Below, piece by piece: positions 23,210-29,014 of a DNA stretch of 29,014 bases. The notes under the pieces were generated by a model, which had not been told where the DNA came from, did no database searches, and saw nothing but the letters and a program-made list of their open reading frames with translations. A program made the position numbers and the translations under genes. Numbering within the stretch: position 1 is the first letter of the stretch; every line of letters starts with the position of its first letter. Source of the DNA: an uncultured Bacilli bacterium (GTDB lineage: Bacteria; Bacillota_I; Bacilli_A; RF39; UBA660); assembly GCA_934085675.1 (NCBI GenBank), contig CAKOHH010000014.1, positions 1 through 29,014 of the forward strand, given 5' to 3'.

Positions 23210-24763
23210 TCACAAAAGTGGTCCAAAAATCCTTAAAATTTGGCCAATTAATAACTTCACTTTAGAATATTTTTTACATTCTTCTAAGGTAACAAAACGA
23301 GATTTTTCAATCATTTTCTTTAAATCTTCATTCATTTTGGTAATTGCATCTGTCTTATACATTAAAATAGCATCTTCAAAATGCAAATATAAACTACGAT
23401 AATCTAAATTAACCGTTCCAATAATGGCCTCTTGTTCGTCTTTTAGCATCATTTTTAAATGTGTAAAACCATCTTTATATTCATAAATTTGAATATTTTC
23501 GCTAATAAGTTCTTTATAATAAGTTTTGGCTACATAATTTATAAGTTTCTTATCAGGAATTCCCGGTAAAATAATTCTTACTTTCACACCTTTTTTAGAA
23601 GCATAAATAAGCGAACCAATAATCTCGTTATCTACGATAAAATAAGGCATCGCGATATCTAAGGTTTTCTCGGCTGTTTGAATTAAATAAAGGTAACTCA
23701 TTTTACCAGTGCCTATCAAGTTTGTTGGCGATACCCCATAAAAATTAATAAAGCCATCCTGCTTTTTCAATGTATGCCTTTTGATATATGGAGTATAATC
23801 TTCTCTTTTAGCAAAATTCATTAAATTCCAAGATTCTAAAAACAAAACTGTTAAACTGTTAACAACTGGACCACTCGTCTTTAACATATTATCTTTCCAA
23901 TAACCAAAGCGTTCAATTTTGTTAATGTATTCATTAGCCAGATTAATACCGCCTGTGTAAGCAACGTTTCCATCAATCACAATAATTTTACGATGGTCAC
24001 GATTATTGTAATGCGTAGAAACTAATGGGATAACTGGGGAAAACACTTCACATTGAATGCCATATTCTTTTAGTATTTCCGGATAATTTTTAGGAAGAAG
24101 CATAAAACTACAAGTGCCATCATATAAAACTCTTACTTCGACACCTTCTTTTGCTTTCTCTTTTAAAATATCTAAAATACCTTGCCACATTTCATCATTA
24201 GCAATAATAAAGAACTCTAAAAAAATAAATTTTTGGGCTTTTTGAAGTTCTTTTAATAAGTCAGGATAAAACTCTTCGCCACAAGAAAAATAAGTTGCTC
24301 CTGCATTATAATAAGTTGGATTATGGCCTTCCTTATAAAGATAATTCATATGTAAGTATAAAGATTTATTATCCTTTTCAAGATCATCCATAACCATTTT
24401 ATTTTGACTTAAGTATTTATAGTTTTCCATTTTGAAAAAATCTAAACGTCTTTTTAAAGATTTGACGGTGACTTCTGATTTACAAAACAAGTAGAAAAAG
24501 GCGCCGAAACCAGGCAAGGCTAAAACTAAAATAATCCATGAAGTTTTAAATTCACTTGCCATACGAGAATTGATGATAAAGAAAACTAAAATAAGAGAAA
24601 ACATAGTCATTCCCCCAACCATCAAAACAAGATAATCTTTAAAGAAAAGATAAACTAGGAAAATGATTCCTAATTGAGCAAGGACTGAAATAAAGGCTAA
24701 AGTTGCCCTGCTAAATAATAATTTAAAAGGAAATGTAATAACTTTACTAATTTTTTTGGTCAT
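23210..24763 (-). CDS. cls: Cardiolipin synthase (phospholipase D family)
   Basis: Joins two phosphatidylglycerols to cardiolipin at the membrane. From ATG 24763 (GGAG 6 bases upstream; a TTG four codons earlier is less likely) the protein is 517 residues. Two membrane segments lie near residues 20-45 and 50-68, with a third hydrophobic stretch at 76-94. Two HKD motifs carry the active site: H257-K259-D264 (HRKIIVIDG) with GGINLANEY after it, and H435-K437-D442 (HLKMMLKD) with IGTVNLDYRSLYLHFE. Length and layout are those of bacterial Cls. The gene start lies inside the end of the upstream DUF308-like gene. Confidence 0.95.
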   Translation of the reverse strand: MTKKISKVITFPFKLLFSRATLAFISVLAQLGIIFLVYLFFKDYLVLMVGGMTMFSLILVFFIINSRMASEFKTSWIILVLALPGFGAFFYLFCKSEVTVKSLKRRLDFFKMENYKYLSQNKMVMDDLEKDNKSLYLHMNYLYKEGHNPTYYNAGATYFSCGEEFYPDLLKELQKAQKFIFLEFFIIANDEMWQGILDILKEKAKEGVEVRVLYDGTCSFMLLPKNYPEILKEYGIQCEVFSPVIPLVSTHYNNRDHRKIIVIDGNVAYTGGINLANEYINKIERFGYWKDNMLKTSGPVVNSLTVLFLESWNLMNFAKREDYTPYIKRHTLKKQDGFINFYGVSPTNLIGTGKMSYLYLIQTAEKTLDIAMPYFIVDNEIIGSLIYASKKGVKVRIILPGIPDKKLINYVAKTYYKELISENIQIYEYKDGFTHLKMMLKDEQEAIIGTVNLDYRSLYLHFEDAILMYKTDAITKMNEDLKKMIEKSRFVTLEECKKYSKVKLLIGQILRIFGPLL

Positions 24764-25319
24764 TTTTAACTCCAAACAAAACTAAAATGTTTTGCATAAA
24801 ACAAAGAAACTCACTAATAACAATTAAACTAGCTAAATAAAGATTTAATTCATTACTTGGAAAAGGATTAATAACAATTACAATACCTAATATGATATTA
24901 ATAAGGGCCATGACTAATAAATAAGGCCAAATTTTATTTTGATAGTCTTTAATAAGTAAAGATATCGTTAATTGACTGGCATTCTGATAAATAATATAAG
25001 CCCCTAATAAAACACAAATAATTTGGCTAAATAAAGCATTTTGAAAGAAACTTGTTATGCCAAAAGAAATCATTATTAAAGCATTTGTGAGTTTCTTTGA
25101 ATAAACTTTTTCATCGCCTTTTAATCTAAAATATAATAAACTATTAATAACACCGAGAAAAATAGCACCATAACCAAAAATACTAACAGCTACTGATATA
25201 AAATTATCAGGATTTTGAAATAATACAAGCGCAAAAACAATAAGTAAAAGAGGCGCAATTAAATTCATAGTAGCCCCCTTTTTAATACTTTTTAACACTT
25301 CTTTATCACTTAAATACAT
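24747..25319 (-). CDS. DUF308/HdeD-like membrane protein
   Basis: A 190-residue protein made of about six hydrophobic helices in pairs (NLIAPLLLIVFALVLFQNPD, SVAVSIFGYGAIFLGVINSL, and further copies around 85-180), with short loops, as in the DUF308 (HdeD) family. Acid-stress roles known for HdeD in enterobacteria should not be transferred here. It is the first gene of the long operon, with a promoter at 25344-25372 and AAGGA before the ATG. It overlaps the cls start by 17 bases. Confidence 0.75.
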   Translation of the reverse strand: MYLSDKEVLKSIKKGATMNLIAPLLLIVFALVLFQNPDNFISVAVSIFGYGAIFLGVINSLLYFRLKGDEKVYSKKLTNALIMISFGITSFFQNALFSQIICVLLGAYIIYQNASQLTISLLIKDYQNKIWPYLLVMALINIILGIVIVINPFPSNELNLYLASLIVISEFLCFMQNILVLFGVKNDQKN

Positions 25320-25343
25320 CTTACCACATTCCTTCTTAAATTG

Positions 25344-25372
25344 ATTTTAACAAACCCATTCCTTTTTTACAA
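25344..25372 (-). promoter_or_regulatory. Promoter of the long operon
   Basis: On the minus strand: TTGTAA (25367-25372), 17-bp spacer, TAAAAT (25344-25349) with TG one base upstream (extended -10). Confidence 0.6.
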
Positions 25373-25468
25373 GAAAAATAAAAAAGAAACAAATTTTTGT
25401 ATTATTTATTCCTAGTTAAAGCACATATGTAACAATCTTTTTTATTTCTTTTTATTTTATATGTAAGA

Positions 25469-25497
25469 AAAAATAAGCCCTTTTAAGGCTTATTTTT
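25469..25497. terminator. Terminator after Rpn gene copy A
   Basis: AAAAATAAGCC and GGCTTATTTTT form an 11-bp stem with a 7-base loop. It is A-rich on one side and T-rich on the other, so it can act in both directions. It starts 6 bases after the Rpn stop at 25504 on the minus strand. Confidence 0.85.
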
Positions 25498-25503
25498 GGA
25501 TAG

Positions 25504-26352
25504 TTACATATTATTTTTGAGGTTTAAAATTTCTTCTTTACTTAGTTTGGTGATTTTTTGAATAAGGTCTAAAGTAACATTTTCAAGTAACATATTTTTA
25601 GCTACTTCAATATTTCTTTCTTTTTTGCCCTCATTTTTACCAATATCTATACCTTCTTCACGGCCGTAATCACGAGCCTTTTTAAACATGCTTCTTTCTT
25701 CATTCATTACTTCATCACTTAAAAGGGCATTCATATACTCATCCATTGTCATAATTGTTCTCCATTTCTGTTTTAGTTTGTCTCGTTCTTCTTCACTATT
25801 TGCTTTTAAATATCTTAAAATATCTAAAAACTCTTCATCACTTATGCCTACATTATAATTAAGTTTATCTAGTAAATCAAGACGTATGTAATAAATTTGA
25901 ATATCATCTGTTAAAGGATATCCTTGTTCTTCTAAGAAATATCTTTGCACTAATTTATCTTGTAAAACACCTTTTTTAACATGGTCTACTAAATTAATTT
26001 GGATAAACTTCTTCATCTTATGATATGGCATGCTCTTTTTAAGTTGACTACTATAACCACGACAAAGATAAACATTTGACTTTCTTAAGTTTTCTTCATT
26101 AAATGTTTTATAAGCTTCTAAGTTTAAAATAACATTGTCTCCTAAAAAAGCAAAAACATCGGCCCTAATATTTTTTTCTTTATAAGTTGCTTTTTTAAAT
26201 GGATATTCATGACTTTTAATCTCAATTTGTTTTTCTAAGAAACCTTTAGGTAATCTTAAAACATTTTCTGAGATAACTTCAAGTGGTCGGGTGTATTCTT
26301 CATTTCCTAAGATATTTTTCACCCAGTAGTCTTCCATTAAATCAATTTTCAT
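25504..26352 (-). CDS. Rpn-family PD-(D/E)XK nuclease (copy A)
   Basis: A 282-residue protein of the Rpn/PDDEXK_2 ('recombination-promoting nuclease/putative transposase') type. The nuclease core has RADVFAFLGDNVILNLEAYK: D65 and E79 fit the D...E-x-(Q/K) active site, with Tyr at the last position and Lys next to it. The middle is SMPYHKMKKFIQINLVDHVK. A charged GREEGIDIG stretch then leads to a C-terminal helical piece (NMLLENVTLDLIQKITKLSK) typical of the family. Over about 234 residues it differs from copy B (27907-28803) at only three positions, but the C-terminal tails are unrelated. AAAGGAG precedes the start. Family members move DNA or act in phage defence; which applies here is unknown. 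An internal ATG at 25689 could give a 61-residue C-terminal product. Confidence 0.85.
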   Translation of the reverse strand: MKIDLMEDYWVKNILGNEEYTRPLEVISENVLRLPKGFLEKQIEIKSHEYPFKKATYKEKNIRADVFAFLGDNVILNLEAYKTFNEENLRKSNVYLCRGYSSQLKKSMPYHKMKKFIQINLVDHVKKGVLQDKLVQRYFLEEQGYPLTDDIQIYYIRLDLLDKLNYNVGISDEEFLDILRYLKANSEEERDKLKQKWRTIMTMDEYMNALLSDEVMNEERSMFKKARDYGREEGIDIGKNEGKKERNIEVAKNMLLENVTLDLIQKITKLSKEEILNLKNNM

Positions 26353-26438
26353 GATTTCTTTCTCCTTTCTAAGAAGATAAATAAATTACCTTCTACTTAT
26401 ATATTCAAAAAAAATCCTTGATTTCCTTTTTTTTAGTT
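26353..26438 (-). promoter_or_regulatory. Conserved leader of Rpn copy A, with hairpin
   Basis: On the minus strand, GAAGGTAA-TTTAT-TTATCTTC (26373-26393) forms an 8-bp hairpin with one G-U, ending 10 bases before the ribosome site AAAGGAG. The same leader, including the T/A-rich segment up to about 26436, occurs at 28812-28886 and at 72-145. No confident -35 is visible; TTGAAT..TATTTAT is a weak option. Confidence 0.45.
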
Positions 26439-26463
26439 AAAAAAAATTGCAATTTTTTGCAAT
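26439..26463 (-). terminator. Intrinsic terminator of surface-protein gene copy 2
   Basis: ATTGCAA and TTGCAAT form a 7-bp stem with a 4-base loop, followed by a T-run, about 20 bases after the stop at 26482. It is the counterpart of 147-171. Confidence 0.85.
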
Positions 26464-26481
26464 CTTGACACTTATTTGACG

Positions 26482-27846
26482 TTAATTAACAACATAAGGA
26501 TTTGTCATAGTACCACTTCCTGTAATAGTTACATCAGAACGAATATTGATTACTGGACGAACTCCTCTAAAATCTACTATACCATTATCATCAAATGCCC
26601 CTGAATTTGCAATAGCAAAAACAGATACATACCAATTGCTAAAACCATACGAATTGAATCCTCCCGTAGGTGTCATAGTCCAAAAGGAATTATTTATTGT
26701 TAAATAACTAGTGCTATTAGTTTTATTATGATTATACCATCCATCAAAAACTCCTCCAGCATGACCCGCTAACATCACCTCATCGGCTGTGATTAAGCCA
26801 ATGGGATAACTTAATTTTTTATTGCCACTTGATGCACTTGATACTGTGTAATAATCATTTTCATTCTCACAAAGAAGCGCTGGAGCACTCTCTTCAACTC
26901 TCAAATAGCCTTTATTATATGTTGGAATAGTTCCTGTTCCAACTCCACTTAATAAATTCAAAGTAGAACGATCACCACAAAAGCCGATACTAGTGTCTAT
27001 TTTAGAAAAATAGTTGATAATTTTATCTGTATAGAACTTATCTACATTGGTTTTTATCGTAGAAGATGTTCCGGTGCCATGTGCTTCTCCTGACGTATAC
27101 ATATATCCTAAATACATATTATCTTTATCAAAATTATTAAATCGACTGGTGCCATATTGTCGATCATCTGAAGCTTCTCCATTGGCGTGTACACTCGTAC
27201 CATCATAAATCATTCTGATTGAACCATTGCTATTAATCCGAATAATTCGCCAATAAAAGCCTGCAAACTTAACATAATTGTTTTCCACTGAGCCGCGATA
27301 ATAATAGGTTGGATTGCCATCATAGTCTGTTGTTTCAAAAATACCTTTTTCATGTGACTCACATGAAGAATCATCACACGCTGACTTTGTAAAATCTGGA
27401 GTATAACTATTCACTTCAATATTTCCTAAAGCCGTTTTTACTGTTTTGGCTGTTTTATTAAAATATAAAGTACATTTAGTTCTTGTATTTGTGGTTGCAC
27501 TGTAATTTTTGTAATTCATTTTGGCTTCCCAAGAAACATTATCCCAAGTTGGAACAACACCATTATTACAGTTTGATTTTGCTTCATCTAAAGTATAACC
27601 AGTATTTTGAACTGGCATATTTCTTGATATAACGCCATCTATATAATAAGCAAAATAGATATCCCCTGGATCTTCTACTGTGCCATTTATGACATCAAAA
27701 TCTTTCTTTTCTTCATATAAAGCATAGGATTTATAAAATAAATAACTACTTACAGAAAGTAAAAGAAATCCTATGACTAATATGACATAAGATTTTCTTT
27801 TATAATTATTATCTTTATATTTTTTTAATTCCATTATCTTCACCAT
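26482..27846 (-). CDS. Membrane-anchored surface protein, DUF6273-like C-terminus (copy 2)
   Basis: A 454-residue paralog of the protein at 190-1557. The first 75 residues (anchor and SYALYEEKKDFDVINGTVED) are identical, and the core FAGFYWRIIRINSNGSIRMI is nearly so. Differences cluster in three patches: around residue 105 (VSWEAKMNYKNYSA), around 230-245 (SDDRQYGTSRFNNFDKD), and between SFWTMTP and GVRPVIN near the C-terminus, where almost no residue is kept. Framework positions (Trp, Gly, RPVIN) stay constant while loops change, as expected for ligand- or antibody-exposed surfaces. A poly-G-spaced promoter (27861-27894) drives it. The Rpn gene upstream has no terminator and could read through into it. 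The same start-codon ambiguity exists as in copy 1. Confidence 0.8.
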   Translation of the reverse strand: MVKIMELKKYKDNNYKRKSYVILVIGFLLLSVSSYLFYKSYALYEEKKDFDVINGTVEDPGDIYFAYYIDGVISRNMPVQNTGYTLDEAKSNCNNGVVPTWDNVSWEAKMNYKNYSATTNTRTKCTLYFNKTAKTVKTALGNIEVNSYTPDFTKSACDDSSCESHEKGIFETTDYDGNPTYYYRGSVENNYVKFAGFYWRIIRINSNGSIRMIYDGTSVHANGEASDDRQYGTSRFNNFDKDNMYLGYMYTSGEAHGTGTSSTIKTNVDKFYTDKIINYFSKIDTSIGFCGDRSTLNLLSGVGTGTIPTYNKGYLRVEESAPALLCENENDYYTVSSASSGNKKLSYPIGLITADEVMLAGHAGGVFDGWYNHNKTNSTSYLTINNSFWTMTPTGGFNSYGFSNWYVSVFAIANSGAFDDNGIVDFRGVRPVINIRSDVTITGSGTMTNPYVVN

Positions 27847-27860
27847 AGTTTCCTATGATG

Positions 27861-27894
27861 ATTATAACAGATACCCCCCCCCCCCGACTGTCAA
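27861..27894 (-). promoter_or_regulatory. Promoter with G12 homopolymer in the -35/-10 spacer (putative phase-variable)
   Basis: On the minus strand: TTGACA (27889-27894), GTC, twelve G (27874-27885), TATCTGT, TATAAT (27861-27866) with an extended -10 TG. The spacer is 22 bp, two longer than in copy 1 and five longer than optimal. Apart from tract length, the promoter is identical to 1572-1603. Confidence 0.85.
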
Positions 27895-27906
27895 GGGAAT
27901 TTTATT

Positions 27907-28803
27907 TTATATGGGTTTTATACATTGTTTTATTTCTTTTTTGGAAAGCCCCGAAATCATAGCAATGTAATCTAAATCATCGGTTGTTTTTAATAGTCGT
28001 TCGACAACTGCCTTTTTCTCTGCATCAATTCCTTGACTCATACCGATACTGATTCCTTGGCTTTTACCAATATTAATTCCTTGACTCATGCCAATATCAA
28101 TTCCTTCTTCACGACCATAATCACGAGCCTTTTTAAACATGCTTCTTTCTTCGTTCATTACTTCATCGCTTAAAAGGGCATTCATATACTCATCCATTGT
28201 CATAATTGTTCTCCATTTCCATTTTAGTTTGTCTCGTTCTTCTTCACTATTTGCTTTTAAATATCTTAAAATATCTAAAAACTCTTCATCACTTATGCCT
28301 ACATTATAATTAAGTTTATCTAGTAAATCAAGACGTATGTAATAAATTTGAATATCATCTGTTAAAGGATATCCTTGTTCTTCTAAGAAATATCTTTGCA
28401 CTAATTTATCTTGTAAAACGCCTTTTTTTACATGGTCTACTAAATTAATTTGGATAAACTTCTTCATCTTATGATATGGCATGCTCTTTTTAAGTTGACT
28501 ACTATAACCACGACAAAGATAAACATTTGACTTTCTTAAGTTTTCTTCATTGAATGTTTTATAAGCCTCAAAGTTTAAAATGACATTGTCTCCTAAAAAA
28601 GCAAAAACATCGGCCCGAATATTCTTTTCTTTATAAGTTGCTTTTTTAAATGGATATTCATGACTTTTAATTTCAATTTGTTTTTCTAAGAATCCTTTAG
28701 GTAATCTTAAAACATTTTCCGAGATAACCTCAAGTGGTCGGGTATATTCTTCATTTCCTAAAATATTTTTCACCCAGTAGTCTTCCATTAAATCAATTCT
28801 CAT
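27907..28803 (-). CDS. Rpn-family PD-(D/E)XK nuclease (copy B)
   Basis: A 298-residue protein. The nuclease part is the same as copy A apart from K2R, L78F and one Gln-to-Trp change in the KLKxKWRTI segment. The active-site candidates D65 and E79 are kept. After GREEGIDIG the protein has three 8-residue repeats of the form IGMSQGIN (24 bp each, 28025-28096), then a different helical tail (VVERLLKTTDDLDYIAMISG). This tail ends with an equivalent LSKKEI motif but is otherwise unlike copy A. GGAGG precedes the start. The stop lies only 12 bases before the -35 box of the surface gene, with no terminator between. An internal ATG at 28140 could give a 77-residue C-terminal product. Confidence 0.85.
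   Translation of the reverse strand: MRIDLMEDYWVKNILGNEEYTRPLEVISENVLRLPKGFLEKQIEIKSHEYPFKKATYKEKNIRADVFAFLGDNVILNFEAYKTFNEENLRKSNVYLCRGYSSQLKKSMPYHKMKKFIQINLVDHVKKGVLQDKLVQRYFLEEQGYPLTDDIQIYYIRLDLLDKLNYNVGISDEEFLDILRYLKANSEEERDKLKWKWRTIMTMDEYMNALLSDEVMNEERSMFKKARDYGREEGIDIGMSQGINIGKSQGISIGMSQGIDAEKKAVVERLLKTTDDLDYIAMISGLSKKEIKQCIKPI
28025..28106 (-). repeat. 24-bp in-frame tandem repeat in Rpn copy B
   Basis: Three imperfect 24-bp units (28025-28048, 28049-28072, 28073-28096) and a partial fourth encode the I-G-(M/K)-S-Q-G-I-(N/S/D) repeats between the nuclease domain and the tail. Copy A has only the first unit position, GIDIG, followed by KNEGKKE. Slippage would change linker length without breaking the frame. 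Confidence 0.85.
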
Positions 28804-28930
28804 GTTTTTTTCCTCCTCTCTAAGAAGATAAATAAAATACCTTCTACTTATATATACAAAAAAAATCGGTGATTTCCTTTTTTTTATGATAAAAATCGTT
28901 CATCAAAATTCGACAAATATTTTAATAGAT
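28804..28930 (-). promoter_or_regulatory. Conserved leader of Rpn copy B, with hairpin
   Basis: It matches the leader of copy A up to about 28886, including the GAAGG..CTTC hairpin at 28824-28844, here with one mismatch in the stem. Beyond that the sequence is unrelated and AT-rich, with no clear -35. Confidence 0.4.
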
Positions 28931-28960
28931 AAAAAACAAGCCCTTTTAAGGCTTAATTTT
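28931..28960. terminator. Terminator-like hairpin after the partial third Rpn gene
   Basis: AAGCC and GGCTT flank the same TTAAAAG loop as at 25469-25497. The outer pairs are weakened by substitutions, but TTTTTT follows on the minus strand, 6 bases after the stop at 28967. Confidence 0.6.
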
Positions 28961-28966
28961 GGATAG

Positions 28967-29014
28967 TTACATATTATTTTTAAGGTTTAAAATTTCTTCT
29001 TTACTTAGTTTGGT
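28967..29014 (-). CDS. Partial third Rpn-family nuclease gene (C-terminal end only)
   Basis: The last 16 codons before the window edge read TKLSKEEILNLKNNM and stop, the exact tail of Rpn copy A (25504-26352) and not that of copy B. The shared sequence continues through the stop codon into the following terminator. The rest of the gene lies outside the window, so it is unknown whether it is intact. Three Rpn genes in this area therefore use at least two tail types. Confidence 0.75.
   Translation of the reverse strand, partial: TKLSKEEILNLKNNM

Larger units (their letters stand above)
26362..27894 (-). repeat. Duplicated surface-protein cassette, copy 2
   Basis: Same unit and orientation as 72-1603: leader hairpin, terminator, gene and poly-G promoter. 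The match ends at the -35 box. Here the next bases are the end of an Rpn gene, whereas in copy 1 they belong to the DUF368 side. Confidence 0.75.

Noticed and set aside
26560..26720. Variable C-terminal patch as target of a diversity-generating retroelement
   Set aside because: The pattern is lectin-like, but the window has no reverse transcriptase and no template repeat, and the differences are not limited to adenine-derived codons as far as I can see.
25504..28803. Rpn genes as parts of insertion sequences
   Set aside because: I find no terminal inverted repeats or target duplications around them. The family name 'putative transposase' alone does not make them mobile elements.
1..29014. 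Mycoplasma-type genetic code (TGA as Trp)
   Set aside because: Trp is written TGG and TGA ends genes such as cls.
1..29014. CRISPR arrays, tRNA or rRNA genes, riboswitches other than ribosomal-protein leaders
   Set aside because: I saw no regularly spaced repeats, no tRNA-like cloverleaf ends and no recognisable aptamer cores in the intergenic regions.

Overview
This window reads as a chromosomal segment of a low-GC Firmicutes/Bacilli bacterium, probably one of the uncultured gut lineages with reduced genomes. The evidence is strong AT bias, gene order typical of Bacilli (rpsO-pnp, infC-rpmI-rplT, rimM-trmD), Firmicutes-style leaders, and membrane and surface proteins of kinds common in those genomes. 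Trp is encoded by TGG and TGA is used as a stop (for example at the end of cls), so the standard bacterial code applies, not the Mycoplasma code. Nearly everything is transcribed from the minus strand. The one clear plus-strand gene is a small double-HTH regulator at 5990-6469.

Layout from high to low coordinates, which is the direction of transcription. (a) 25468-29014 is an accessory cluster of duplicated genes: the 3' tail of one Rpn-type PD-(D/E)XK nuclease gene at the right edge, a complete Rpn gene, a surface protein gene, and a second complete Rpn gene. (b) 16992-25372 is one long operon: DUF308-like membrane protein, cardiolipin synthase, pilin-like anchored protein, DUF2207 protein, YgjP-like metallohydrolase, SpoU-type rRNA methylase, rimM, trmD, a small basic protein and a HAD phosphatase. 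It starts at a promoter at 25344-25372 and ends at a terminator at 16992-17021. (c) priA has its own promoter. (d) A secreted protein, fmt and rlmN follow, then a short possible acetyltransferase remnant. (e) A truncated Rel/SpoT-type protein, truB and eno. (f) infC-rpmI-rplT, with an L20-type attenuator leader. (g) The regulator, a small unknown protein, rpsO-pnp and a DUF368 protein. (h) At the left edge is a second copy of the surface-protein cassette.

The most striking feature is the pair of surface-protein cassettes (about 72-1603 and 26362-27894). Each carries consensus -35 (TTGACA) and extended -10 (TGnTATAAT) hexamers, separated by a spacer that contains a pure G homopolymer. The tract is 10 bases in one copy and 12 in the other, giving spacers of 20 and 22 bp instead of about 17. 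This is the architecture of a slipped-strand, phase-variable promoter. The encoded proteins share the anchor and core but differ in patches of the ectodomain. The associated Rpn genes are almost identical over the nuclease domain but have exchanged C-terminal tails. Together these suggest a multi-copy, switching and recombining surface/nuclease gene family.

Other regulatory structures: an L20-type leader with competing hairpins before infC; a 15-codon leader ORF overlapping an intrinsic terminator before the rel-like gene; a ribosomal protein L20 with a Rho_N/SAP-like tail; and a Rel-like protein that keeps the hydrolase residues but has lost a key synthetase residue and the whole regulatory C-terminus.
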